64,000 nt of DNA from SCN-70-22 sp046327755 (GTDB lineage: Bacteria; Gemmatimonadota; Gemmatimonadetes; Gemmatimonadales; Gemmatimonadaceae). Made by a program: the position numbers and the translations under genes. Location of the stretch: positions 124,001-188,000 of the forward strand of contig JAXLXW010000005.1 in assembly GCA_046327755.1 (NCBI GenBank). The letters are read 5' to 3'. Below are positions 42,482-50,916 of the stretch, piece after piece. Every line of letters starts with the position of its first letter. The first letter of the stretch is position 1. Below the pieces are notes generated by a model that saw only the letters and a list, made by a program, of their open reading frames with translations, had not been told where the DNA came from and ran no database searches.

Positions 42482-43818
42482 GCGCCCACCTCCACCCCCG
42501 CCCGCTCTCCCGCGCCATCCCCCGCGTCCGCGCCCGCGGTCGTTCCGTCGTCGTCGCCACGCGGGACATAGAGCAGCGAGGCGCGATTGTCGCGCCCGAG
42601 GCGCGCGCGCGCCAGGCGGTTCACTTCGTCCACCGTGACCTGCTGGAAGCGCTCGACGTGCGTGTTGGCCAGATTCGGGTCGCCGAAATACGTAGCAAAT
42701 TGAGACAATTTGTCGGCCCGCCCCTGTGCGGACTGCAGCGACGACACCAGGTCCGTACAGATCATGGCGACGGCTCGCGACAGCTCCGCCGCCGTCACCC
42801 CCTCCGCCTGCATGATGTCCAGTACCTCTCCCACAGCCGCCTCAAGGGCCTCGCCGGGGACCCCCGGACGCCCCGTGATGTCGATGATCAGGAGGTCGCT
42901 CCCCTTGGCCAGGTCGAAGGTGAAGACCGACACGGCACTCGCCAGCTGGCGCTCGCGCACGAGCTGCTGATAGAGCCGACTCCCCCGACCCAACCCCAGG
43001 ACGCCCCCTGCCACCGACGCCGGGAAATACGCGTCGTCGCCCAGCACCGGGCTTCGCAGCGCCAGGAAGAGGCGCGGCACCATCACGTCGTCGGCCACCA
43101 CCTCGCGGCGCCACTCGCCAAAGATCGGCGGTACCGACATGTCGGGGAGCGGCGGGCGTCCGTTGCCGCGTGGAATGGCGCCGAAGTGCGCCTCCACCAG
43201 CGCCCTCGCCTCGGCGGCGTCGAAGTCCCCAACGATCGACAGCACCGCATTGTCTGGCGTGTAGAATGTGCGGAAGAAGTCAGCGACATCCTCGAGCGTC
43301 GCGTCGCTCAGGTGTTCCATCGACCCGATGAGCGAATGGTGGAACGGATGCTCGGGTGGGAAGGTCAGCGCCGGAAGGCGTTCCCACCACGTCCCGTACG
43401 GCTGGTTGTCCACCGACCACCGGCGCTCGTTCTTCACAACGTCCCGCTGCGTGTCGAGTTTCTCCTGCGTCATCGCCGGCAGGAGCCGAGCCATGCGATC
43501 GGCCTCCAGCCACAACGCCAGCGAGAGCTGGTTCGACGGTAGCGTCTCGTAGTAGTTGGTCCGCTCCAGCCACGTCGAACCGTTGAGCGTGCCGCCGGCT
43601 CGCTGCACCAGCTCGAAGTGCTCGTTGGCCGCCACGTGCTCGGACCCCTGGAAGAGCATGTGCTCGAAGAGGTGCGCGAACCCGGTGCGCTCCGGGCGCT
43701 CGTTCGCACTCCCCACGTGGTACCAGAGGTTCACCGCGACGATGGGCGCCGTGTGATCCTCCGATAGCGTCACGCGCAGTCCGTTCGACAGTGTGTACGT
43801 CTCGATGGGTAGCTGCAT
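42478..43818 (-). CDS. M16 zinc peptidase, catalytic subunit
   Basis: This 446-residue protein begins directly with the M16 domain (IETYTLSNGLRVTLSEDHTAPIVAVNLWYHVGS) and has no signal peptide. It carries HLFEH (about residues 49-53) and Glu in VVKNERRWSVDNQPYG. A second M16 lobe follows from about residue 180. The 3' end is Ala/Gly/Asp-rich and unconserved. Overlap with the next gene implies a coupled heterodimer. Confidence 0.9.
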   Translation of the reverse strand: MQLPIETYTLSNGLRVTLSEDHTAPIVAVNLWYHVGSANERPERTGFAHLFEHMLFQGSEHVAANEHFELVQRAGGTLNGSTWLERTNYYETLPSNQLSLALWLEADRMARLLPAMTQEKLDTQRDVVKNERRWSVDNQPYGTWWERLPALTFPPEHPFHHSLIGSMEHLSDATLEDVADFFRTFYTPDNAVLSIVGDFDAAEARALVEAHFGAIPRGNGRPPLPDMSVPPIFGEWRREVVADDVMVPRLFLALRSPVLGDDAYFPASVAGGVLGLGRGSRLYQQLVRERQLASAVSVFTFDLAKGSDLLIIDITGRPGVPGEALEAAVGEVLDIMQAEGVTAAELSRAVAMICTDLVSSLQSAQGRADKLSQFATYFGDPNLANTHVERFQQVTVDEVNRLARARLGRDNRASLLYVPRGDDDGTTAGADAGDGAGERAGVEVGA

Positions 43819-43887
43819 GGATCGGTCGGAAGGGTGGCGTTGCGCAACGGAAGCTTGCCCCTGGGGTGCGCCGTCGGCCGCAACGCC

Positions 43888-44640
43888 TCAGCGTGCGGCG
43901 CGGGATGCCCCGATGGGGATCGTGAGCCCGTACAGCGCCACGGGATTGAAGCGGTCCGTCTTCCCGCTCGTGGGGTCTTCGTTCGGCGTCATCAACTGGT
44001 TCACCATCGCGTACAGCCGCAACCGAGAGAAGCCGGGGCCCAGGTCGCGCAACACCTTGCGACCCACGTACACCTGTAGCGCGGCTTCCGCCACGATGTC
44101 GCGGCCGTAGATCTGGCTGTTCCGAGCCCCGCCGCCTCCGTAGCTGTACGTGAGGTAGACCGGAAACTGCACGTCGAACCACCCGCCGGTCCGCTGCACC
44201 GACACGCCTGGGAAAACGTTGCCGATGAAGACGACCGGTGTGTTCGTGCTGCGCGGCGTCACCCCCGACGTCCCGTAGGGCGTCACGCTCGCCCCCACGA
44301 TGAGCGTCCACCACTTTGACGACGAGGGGACGAGCGTCGCGAAGCGCAGGTTGAAGCCGCTCGTTGCCGGATACCCGGTCGGGGCCGACATGAAGTCGGC
44401 CGTCAACATCCCCGGCTGCAACAACAGCTCGGGCGTCCGGCGCTCGCGCGACGCGCGCTCCGTCAACGTCGTGTCGCCGCCGGTCACTTGCGCCTGTGCT
44501 GGACGTCCCGCGGCAAGGGTACCGATGCCAACGAAAGCCACCATCGCGCACGACCGCCGCAGGGCGCGCGTCGCCACGCACCCGTCACCGCGCGGTGTGC
44601 GCCGACTCCGCCCCTTACGTCCGGTCATCGACAGGTTCAT
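43888..44640 (-). CDS. Secreted protein of unknown function, probable outer-membrane beta-barrel
   Basis: This 250-residue protein has an Arg-rich N-terminus and a signal peptide (FVGIGTLAAGRPAQAQ). The mature part has many alternating, aromatic-ended segments (FNLRFATLVP, WWTLIVGASVTPYG, WFDVQFPVYLTYSYGG, LQVYVGRKVL, LYGLTIPIG), which suggests a small beta-barrel. I recognise no family. It sits 21 bp after the YdcF gene and 69 bp before the M16 pair on the same strand. Confidence 0.6.
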   Translation of the reverse strand: MNLSMTGRKGRSRRTPRGDGCVATRALRRSCAMVAFVGIGTLAAGRPAQAQVTGGDTTLTERASRERRTPELLLQPGMLTADFMSAPTGYPATSGFNLRFATLVPSSSKWWTLIVGASVTPYGTSGVTPRSTNTPVVFIGNVFPGVSVQRTGGWFDVQFPVYLTYSYGGGGARNSQIYGRDIVAEAALQVYVGRKVLRDLGPGFSRLRLYAMVNQLMTPNEDPTSGKTDRFNPVALYGLTIPIGASRAAR

Positions 44641-44661
44641 CGGTGGGTCGTCTTGCTTTAC

Positions 44662-45279
44662 CTAGTTTGACATCGCCGGCGTCAGCACCAGCAATGCCGT
44701 CAGCGGCACCTTCAGCGACTCCGACAGGATATACCCGATCGACTCCATCCGGTTGGCGGATATGGGGCTCGTCAACGTCGGCGAGGGGACGGCATGCAGG
44801 CGGTGGCGCCACGCCAGGATCTGCAGCCGCATCATGTGAAACGGGTCCGAGACGAGGATCACGTCCTTGATCGCCCGCGTGCTGGCCAGCCTTGCCACGC
44901 CACCCAGCGACTCCGCCGTGCTGCGCCCCTGATTCTCCATCAGCATCGCGGTGTCGGGAACGCCGCGCCGCAGCAGGTACACGCGCCCGACCGCCGCCTC
45001 GCTCGTGGTGTCACCCGATCCCTTGCCGCCGGTCAGGATCACCCGCGGCGCCAGGCCGCGCTTCCATAGCGAGAGCGCGTGGTCCAGGCGTGCGCGCAGC
45101 ACCGGGGAGGGGCGCCCGTCATACTGCGCCGCGCCGAGCACGACGATCGCGTCCGACGCGCGCGCCGCATCGCGCGTCCCCCACAACAGGACGCCGCCGA
45201 GCGACATCAACCACGCCACCACCAGGAGGCGTGCCCCCGTCAGGGCCATGCGTCGATTCGTCCATGCGGCGGAACCCAT
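44662..45279 (-). CDS. YdcF-family (DUF218) membrane protein
   Basis: Using ATG 45279 gives 205 residues: one membrane helix (ARLLVVAWLMSLGGVLLWG) then a DUF218 domain with AIVVLGAAQYDGRPSPVLRARLDHAL, VILTGGKGSGDTTSEA, ENQGRSTAES and LVSDPFHMMRL. Family members are linked to envelope polysaccharide or vancomycin-resistance-like functions, but the activity is unknown. The frame opens further upstream (45480) and would overlap the TetR gene; ATG 45249 is another option. No ribosome-binding site decides. Confidence 0.75.
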   Translation of the reverse strand: MGSAAWTNRRMALTGARLLVVAWLMSLGGVLLWGTRDAARASDAIVVLGAAQYDGRPSPVLRARLDHALSLWKRGLAPRVILTGGKGSGDTTSEAAVGRVYLLRRGVPDTAMLMENQGRSTAESLGGVARLASTRAIKDVILVSDPFHMMRLQILAWRHRLHAVPSPTLTSPISANRMESIGYILSESLKVPLTALLVLTPAMSN

Positions 45280-45398
45280 CGCGCGAACAATAAGCCCGCG
45301 CCATCCCGCGTGGATAGTCGCGCCGGCCTGTCGCTCGATCCACCGGCCAGCCCAGCCAGCCCGGTCGGCCAGCGCACCACGCTGAAGCGCGCCGCGCC

Positions 45399-45986
45399 TC
45401 AGCGCGCCAAGCTCAGAAGCGACAACCAGAAGACGTCGAACGAGACGCGGGCGCTGCGATCGGGTTGTCTCCATGCCCACAGGACCAGTCCGTCGCGGAA
45501 GGCCAACTCACTCGCCGCGATCATCGCCGTAGGGAGTCGCGGCGACAGGTCCAGCAGCTGGAAGACGCGAGCAACTGTCTGCTCGGCGCGCGCCTGACGC
45601 TGCGTCGCCGATTCCTCGAGGGCGCGACGCGTCTCGTCCCCGCGCTCCTGCGACAGCTCGATCAAGACGCGCAGTTCGCCGTCCCGGATCTCCGCCTCGA
45701 GCCATCGCCAGAAGTCCTCCAGCACAGAGCTCGCGGTCGACTGCACGAGGGCGTTGGCCTCTCGGTCCAGCAGACGCGCGGTAAGCCAGCGAATCGCCGT
45801 CGCCAGCAAGTGCGCCTTGTCACGGTAGTGGTACAGGACGAGCGCCTTCGACACCGCAGCCTCTTCCGCAATGGCTTGCAGCGAGAGCGCCGCCCCGCCA
45901 TCGCGCGCCGCGCAGCGCAGCGTGGCGTGCAACAGTCGTTCGCGCGCTTCACTCGCGCGCACGTCCTGGCGTTTGGTGGCAGGCAT
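45399..45986 (-). CDS. TetR-family regulator
   Basis: This 195-residue protein has a TetR HTH domain at the N-terminus: RERLLHATLRCAARDGGAALSLQAIAEEAAVSKALVLYHYRDKAHLL. The rest is an uncharacterised helical ligand domain. It precedes YdcF by about 120 bp and follows the beta-CASP gene by 21 bp on the same strand. Its target is not identifiable; no nearby inverted repeat is evident. Confidence 0.85.
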   Translation of the reverse strand: MPATKRQDVRASEARERLLHATLRCAARDGGAALSLQAIAEEAAVSKALVLYHYRDKAHLLATAIRWLTARLLDREANALVQSTASSVLEDFWRWLEAEIRDGELRVLIELSQERGDETRRALEESATQRQARAEQTVARVFQLLDLSPRLPTAMIAASELAFRDGLVLWAWRQPDRSARVSFDVFWLSLLSLAR

Positions 45987-46007
45987 CGACGGGTGCGGGA
46001 GCGTCGG

Positions 46008-47390
46008 TCAGACGTGCGCGCGCTCGTCGAGCGCCGGCACCACGACGTGGAATCCGTCCGCACGTAGCGTCTCCGCAAAGGCATCCTGCGCCTCGGTTTC
46101 GCCGTGCACGAGAAAGACCGTGCGTGGCCCGCTCCCCGTCCCCCTGACGTGATGGATCCACTCGCGAAGGTCGGTGCGGTCGCCGTGTGCGCTGTACCCG
46201 TTCAGCACCTCCACCTGTGCACGCAGCGGCACCTCATCGCCGAACACCTTGATCACCGCCTGCTTCTCGAGAATGCGCCGCCCCAGCGTGTGCTGCGCCA
46301 TGAAGCCGACGATGAGGATCGTGTTGCGCGGATCGTCCGCTCCGTTGAGCAGGTGGTGCAGGATACGCCCGGACTCCGCCATCCCCGACGCGGCGATCAC
46401 CACCATCGGACCGCGCATCGCGTTCAGGGCCTTCGATTCCTCGGTGTCCCGCGTGTATCGCACCAGGTCGAAGCGGAACAGGTTCGACGCTTCCTGCACC
46501 ATCCGCTCCGAGCGATCGAAGATGTCGGGGTGCATCTCGAAGACCGACGTCGCATCGATGGCGAGCGGCGAGTCGATGAAGATCGGGATCTCGGGGATCT
46601 TCCCGGCGCGCGCCAGCGCGTGGAGCTCGTACACCAGCTCCTGCGTGCGCCCCACCGCGAAGGCCGGGATGAGGAGCTTGCCGCCGCGTTTCGCCGTCTG
46701 GCTCACGATCGCCGCGAGGCGAGACTGCGCATCCTCGAACGCCGGGTGGTCGCGGTTCCCGTACGTCGACTCCATGATCACGACGTCCGCGCCGACCGGC
46801 GGATCCGGGTCGCGGATGATCGGGAGCCCGGAGCGTCCGATGTCGCCGGAGAAGACCAGGCGCGTTGTCTTCCCCCCTTCGGTGCAGTCGAGGATGACCG
46901 ACGCCGATCCAAGGATGTGGCCCGCCTCGACGAAGGTGAGCTGGACGCCGGGCAGGATCTCGACCCGCTTCTTGAAAGGGACGGAGATCATGTTCTCCAC
47001 CGTGCGCGCCGCATCACGCACCGTATACAGCGGGTCCGCGTGTTCCTTGTTGTGGCGGCTTAGGTGCTCGGCATCCTTTTCCTGGATGTGCGCGGCGTCG
47101 GCGAGCATGATCGCGCACAGGTCGCGCGTGGCCGGCGTGCACCAGATCGTCTTCTCATACCCCTCGCGGAGCAGGAGGGGGAGGCGCCCCGAGTGATCGA
47201 TATGCGCGTGCGAGAGGACAACGGCGTCCAGCTCCTCCACGTTAAACGGGAGGCGTCGGTTCTTCGCCTCCGACTCGGCGCGTCGCCCCTGGAACAGGCC
47301 AAAGTCGAGCGCCAGCATCTTGCCGTTCACCCGGACGATGTGACACGACCCGGTGACCTCGCGGGCGGCCCCTGCAAACTGGATCTCCAC
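46008..47390 (-). CDS. Metallo-beta-lactamase/beta-CASP RNase-like protein
   Basis: From GTG 47390 this is a 460-residue protein (GTG 47438 is an alternative). The MBL zinc motif is in VLSHAHIDHSGRLPLL, with the later His in AGHILGSAS and Asp in FSGDIGRSG. The beta-CASP and RMMBL segments follow (ESTYGNRDHP, FAVGRTQELVYEL, ASGMAESGRILHHL, LNGYSAHGDRTDLREW). These are the motifs of CPSF73-like RNA-processing nucleases. It probably degrades or processes RNA in the cytosol. The frame ends 21 bp before the TetR gene. Confidence 0.88.
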   Translation of the reverse strand: MEIQFAGAAREVTGSCHIVRVNGKMLALDFGLFQGRRAESEAKNRRLPFNVEELDAVVLSHAHIDHSGRLPLLLREGYEKTIWCTPATRDLCAIMLADAAHIQEKDAEHLSRHNKEHADPLYTVRDAARTVENMISVPFKKRVEILPGVQLTFVEAGHILGSASVILDCTEGGKTTRLVFSGDIGRSGLPIIRDPDPPVGADVVIMESTYGNRDHPAFEDAQSRLAAIVSQTAKRGGKLLIPAFAVGRTQELVYELHALARAGKIPEIPIFIDSPLAIDATSVFEMHPDIFDRSERMVQEASNLFRFDLVRYTRDTEESKALNAMRGPMVVIAASGMAESGRILHHLLNGADDPRNTILIVGFMAQHTLGRRILEKQAVIKVFGDEVPLRAQVEVLNGYSAHGDRTDLREWIHHVRGTGSGPRTVFLVHGETEAQDAFAETLRADGFHVVVPALDERAHV

Positions 47391-47497
47391 GGATGCGCTC
47401 TCGCTCTCCCTGGTGCTGGTGCCGCCAACGGACGACACGACTGCGCATGGCGCGCGCCGTCTTCTGCGGTGCGCGCGAAATTAGTACCTTGGCCGCC

Positions 47498-48169
47498 ATG
47501 CACACCACCCCTGCCGGCCCGACGCCATCGCCCGCCGGGCATCCATCGCTCACGATCGTCAGGCATCCGCTCATCCAGCATAAGCTCACGCTGATGCGCG
47601 ATCGCCGAACGCCCAAGAAGATCTTCAAGGAACTCGTCGACGAAATCGCGATGCTCATGGCCTACGAGGCGACGGCAGCGCTGTCGCTCGACGAGATCGT
47701 CGTGCAGACACCGCTCGAACAGGCCACCGGGTGGCAAGTGAGCGGCAAGAAGCTCACGCTCGTCCCCATCCTTCGCGCGGGGCTCGGGATGGTGGAAGGG
47801 ATCCTTCGCCTGGTCCCGTCCGCGCGCGTGGGACACATCGGGTTGTATCGCGATCACGACACGCTCGAACCGGTCGACTACTACTTCAAGGTCCCAGGCG
47901 ACGCCGCGGAGCGCGATTTCTTCCTCCTCGATCCGATGCTCGCCACCGGCGGCAGCGCCGTCTCCGCGATCGACTCACTCAAGCGCACCGGCGCCACGCG
48001 CATCCGCTTTCTGTGCTTGGTCGCGGCCCCCGAAGGTGTCGCGCGCGTCCACGACGCGCACCCCGATGTCCCCATCTACTGCGCGTCGCTCGATCGCGAA
48101 CTCAACGCGCACGGCTACATCCTGCCCGGGCTCGGCGACGCAGGCGACCGCCTCTTCGGCACGCGCTGA
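47498..48169 (+). CDS. upp: Uracil phosphoribosyltransferase
   Basis: This 223-residue protein has the PRPP-binding loop LLDPMLATGGSA, the N-terminal LTLMRDRRTPKKIFKELVDEIAMLMAYEA and the uracil-binding end YILPGLGDAGDRLFGT. It makes UMP from uracil and PRPP. The longer frame upstream lacks homology. It is divergent from the beta-CASP gene, about 60-110 bp between starts. Confidence 0.95.
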   Translation: MHTTPAGPTPSPAGHPSLTIVRHPLIQHKLTLMRDRRTPKKIFKELVDEIAMLMAYEATAALSLDEIVVQTPLEQATGWQVSGKKLTLVPILRAGLGMVEGILRLVPSARVGHIGLYRDHDTLEPVDYYFKVPGDAAERDFFLLDPMLATGGSAVSAIDSLKRTGATRIRFLCLVAAPEGVARVHDAHPDVPIYCASLDRELNAHGYILPGLGDAGDRLFGTR

Positions 48170-48207
48170 CCTTCTAGCTCCCACACGCGCGGCGCGTCGG
48201 CCACGCG

Positions 48208-48261
48208 CGCGCCACGTGCCTCCCTCGCGCCACGTGCCTCCCTCGCGCCACGTGCCTCGCT
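48208..48261. repeat. 18-bp tandem repeat, three copies
   Basis: CGCGCCACGTGCCTCCCT is tandemly repeated at 48208, 48226 and, with one change, 48244. It shares the CGCGCCACG core with the in-gene repeat at 26256. It lies in the 294-bp gap between upp and the DUF2268 gene, which also holds a promoter. Confidence 0.75.
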
Positions 48262-48383
48262 CGCAATGGCGCGCGCCAACAGCCCGTCGAGTGCCCTCGC
48301 GCGTCTCTCGCGTCTCCAGCGCCACAGTGCTTCGTCCGTTGCTCGGACTCACAGCAGCTGGCGACCGCTGGGAAAACCGTCTC

Positions 48384-48412
48384 TTGTTCGCAAACACGAG
48401 CATTACTACATT
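48384..48412 (+). promoter_or_regulatory. Possible promoter of the DUF2268 gene
   Basis: TTGTTC (48384-48389) and TACATT (48407-48412) are 17 bp apart, about 50 bp upstream of the start codon, in a locally AT-rich tract. Confidence 0.4.
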
Positions 48413-48463
48413 CCGCCCGATTCCGGGATCCGCTGCGCCGAGCCACCCGCGCCTTGGTCGTTG

Positions 48464-49402
48464 ATGCTCATCAATCTGCTGCCGGACTTCTTCGCAGTCC
48501 TGAACAGCACCGATCGAGTCGCCGCCTACCAGCAGTACTTCGACGCACACCGCGCCAGGCTCTCGGCGTACTGGCACAACTACGTCTTCGACCCGGACAG
48601 CGAACACTTCCTCGAAGTCGTTCGCATGACGGCGCAGGCAGATCGCTCCGACCTGCGCGCCATGCTCGAGCGCACCGACGTGGTCGCGCTCGCACGCGAG
48701 ACGGAGGCGCGGTGCGCCGAGTTGTTAGGCACCGACGTTGACCTGGACGTCGTCCTCATGGTCGGTGTCGGTGGCGCCAACGCTGGCGAACTCGTCGTCG
48801 CAGGGCGGGGTGTCGCCTTTGTCTGTCTCGAGCACTTCACCGGAATCGCCAACCCCGAAACGCAAGGGCTGGGGCTCGATCCCGAGCTGATTCCCCTCTG
48901 GCTCGCCCACGAAATCGCACACGTCGTGCGCTATACGTCGCCAGCCAGCCGCAGTGAAATGCGACAGCTTATCGACGAAGCCGACGGCTATTACTCCTAC
49001 TGGGAATCGGGGCGCCGTGCGTCGGTGCGCGAACTCGTCATCAACGAGGGGCTCGCCGTCAGCGTCGCGCGACTCGTGAGCCCCGGACATGCCGCGTGGG
49101 AGTACTACGGCTACGGGCGTCGCCAGTACCAGCGCGTGCGCGAACTCGAGTCGCACATCACGCGTGCCATCACGCAGGAGTTCGATCACCACGCGCTGGG
49201 GCTGCGCCTGCGCTATCTCATGGGCGGCACCAGCGACGATGCCCGCACCGTCGATCGCATCGTCATCCCGGAACGCGCCGGCTACTTCATTGGCGCTCGC
49301 ATGGTGGAGGCTGCCATCGAGCAGCGCGGGATCGCGTGGGCAATCCGCGCCTCGGCAGAGGAGATCGCCGAAGTCGCGCGCATCGCGAGCGTTTCGGCCT
49401 GA
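48464..49402 (+). CDS. DUF2268-type putative zinc protease
   Basis: ATG 48464 gives 312 residues. The core has the zinc motif HEIAH (WLAHEIAHVVRY), a downstream NEGLAVSVARLVSPG with the third-ligand Glu, and an upstream strand DLDVVLMVGVGGANAGELV, as in DUF2268. No signal peptide or membrane helix is seen, so it is cytosolic. The substrate is unknown. It is convergent with mnmE, with 51 bp between stops. Confidence 0.75.
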   Translation: MLINLLPDFFAVLNSTDRVAAYQQYFDAHRARLSAYWHNYVFDPDSEHFLEVVRMTAQADRSDLRAMLERTDVVALARETEARCAELLGTDVDLDVVLMVGVGGANAGELVVAGRGVAFVCLEHFTGIANPETQGLGLDPELIPLWLAHEIAHVVRYTSPASRSEMRQLIDEADGYYSYWESGRRASVRELVINEGLAVSVARLVSPGHAAWEYYGYGRRQYQRVRELESHITRAITQEFDHHALGLRLRYLMGGTSDDARTVDRIVIPERAGYFIGARMVEAAIEQRGIAWAIRASAEEIAEVARIASVSA

Positions 49403-49453
49403 TGCATCGCGCCCGGGCATTGCCCGGGTGCACGGCGCTCCAATCGCTCGGCG

Positions 49454-50851
49454 TTACTTCCCCACGCAGAAGGATCGGAAGACGCGGTCGAGCACGTCGT
49501 CCACATCGACGCTCCCGATCAGTTCATCCAGGGCATGCGTGGCGCTCCTGATGTGAACGGCCGCGACCGACGCCGGCGCCATCGGCGTGCGCCACATCGT
49601 CAGGAAGCGATCGATCTCGTCGTGTGCCTCCTGCAGCGCCACACGGTGTCGCTCGCGCGTGAGCACCGGCAACTCGGGGTGTACGTCGCCGACGTAGCGC
49701 TCCAGCACCGCATGCACCTCGCTCAACAGCCGGTCGAGCCCGTCGCGCTGCAACGCGCTCACGGCGACGGTCGCGTCCACCCCATCCATCGCTGGAGCGT
49801 CCGGTACAGCGCTCGCATCAGTCGCAGCGCCTCCCTCCTGCAGCGCCAGATCGGCCTTGGTGAACACCGCGATGCGCGGCGCGGGCCCAAGCGCATCCAC
49901 GTGTGATAGCGCGTCTCTCAGGGCAGCAGCGGTCTCCCCGCACACCAGCACGACGTGCGCATCACGGATGTGCCGCTCGCTGATCTCGATCCCGAGTCGC
50001 TCGACGACATCGCGCGTCTCGCGCAGCCCCGCGGTATCCACCAGGCGCAGCGGCCAGCGTCCAGACTCCACGCGTGCCTCAATGGCATCGCGCGTTGTCC
50101 CCGGTACCTCGGTGACGATCGCCCGTGCCTCGCCAAGGAGCGCGTTGAACAGCGAAGACTTCCCCGCGTTCGGGGCCCCGGCGATCACCACCACAGCGCC
50201 GTCACGTGCAATCTCGCCGAGCGGAACCGTGGTCAAGAGGCGTGCAACGCCGGCGCGCGCCTCTCGGGCCGCCGCCGTGATCGTCTCTCGTGCGATCGGG
50301 CCATCGTCTTCCTCCGGAAAGTCGATGTCGTAGGCCAGCAGCGCCTCGACGTGCAACATGCGCTCACGCAGCTCACGCAGCGTGCGCGTCAGCCCGCCGT
50401 CGAGCTGCCGCACCGCGGCGCGGCGCAGTGCGTGAGTGCGCGCATCGACCAGGTCGGCGATCGCCTCGGCCTGCAGGAGGTCGAGCTTCCCGTTCAGGAC
50501 CGCGCGCTGAGTGAATTCCCCGGGCTCCGCGCTCCGTGCTCCCTGACGTGCCAACGCCTCGAGGATGGCGGAAGACACCGCGACACCGCCGTGACAGGCG
50601 ATCTCCACCATCGGCTCGCCCGTGTACGATCGCGGGGCGTCAAAGCGCGTGACCATCGCCTGGTCGATCACGCTGTCATCGCGATCGTCCCTCACCACAC
50701 AGCGCGTCACCACGCGCGGGAGGGTGGGCCACGGCGTCACCAGGCGGGCCGCCAGTTGATGCGCATCACCCCCGCTCAGTCGGACGATGGCGATCGCGCC
50801 GCGTCCCGCGGGGGTGCTCAGCGCAGCGATGGTGTCATCACGGACCAGCAT
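49454..50851 (-). CDS. mnmE: tRNA modification GTPase MnmE
   Basis: This 465-residue protein has the N-terminal folate-binding domain (TIAALSTPAGRGAIAIVRLSG, GEFTQRAVLNGKLDLLQAEAIADLV). The G domain has GAPNAGKSS, GTTRD, DTAGLRET and TKAD. The C-terminal catalytic Cys is in FCVGK. With MnmG it makes the cmnm5U34 modification of tRNA wobble uridines. It is downstream of yidC in the classic origin-proximal order. Confidence 0.97.
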   Translation of the reverse strand: MLVRDDTIAALSTPAGRGAIAIVRLSGGDAHQLAARLVTPWPTLPRVVTRCVVRDDRDDSVIDQAMVTRFDAPRSYTGEPMVEIACHGGVAVSSAILEALARQGARSAEPGEFTQRAVLNGKLDLLQAEAIADLVDARTHALRRAAVRQLDGGLTRTLRELRERMLHVEALLAYDIDFPEEDDGPIARETITAAAREARAGVARLLTTVPLGEIARDGAVVVIAGAPNAGKSSLFNALLGEARAIVTEVPGTTRDAIEARVESGRWPLRLVDTAGLRETRDVVERLGIEISERHIRDAHVVLVCGETAAALRDALSHVDALGPAPRIAVFTKADLALQEGGAATDASAVPDAPAMDGVDATVAVSALQRDGLDRLLSEVHAVLERYVGDVHPELPVLTRERHRVALQEAHDEIDRFLTMWRTPMAPASVAAVHIRSATHALDELIGSVDVDDVLDRVFRSFCVGK

Positions 50852-50878
50852 CGGCGCTCCACTCGTGCTTGAAGGTCA

Positions 50879-50907
50879 GGCGCGCGCACCGTGAGCGGGC
50901 GCGCGCC
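50879..50907 (-). other. GC-rich hairpin between yidC and mnmE
   Basis: GGCGCGCGC and GCGCGCGCC pair perfectly with an 11-base loop. On the minus strand it lies between the yidC stop and the mnmE start; no T-run follows, so it may be a processing or attenuator structure rather than a full terminator. Confidence 0.4.
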
Positions 50908-50916
50908 ATGTGGGGG

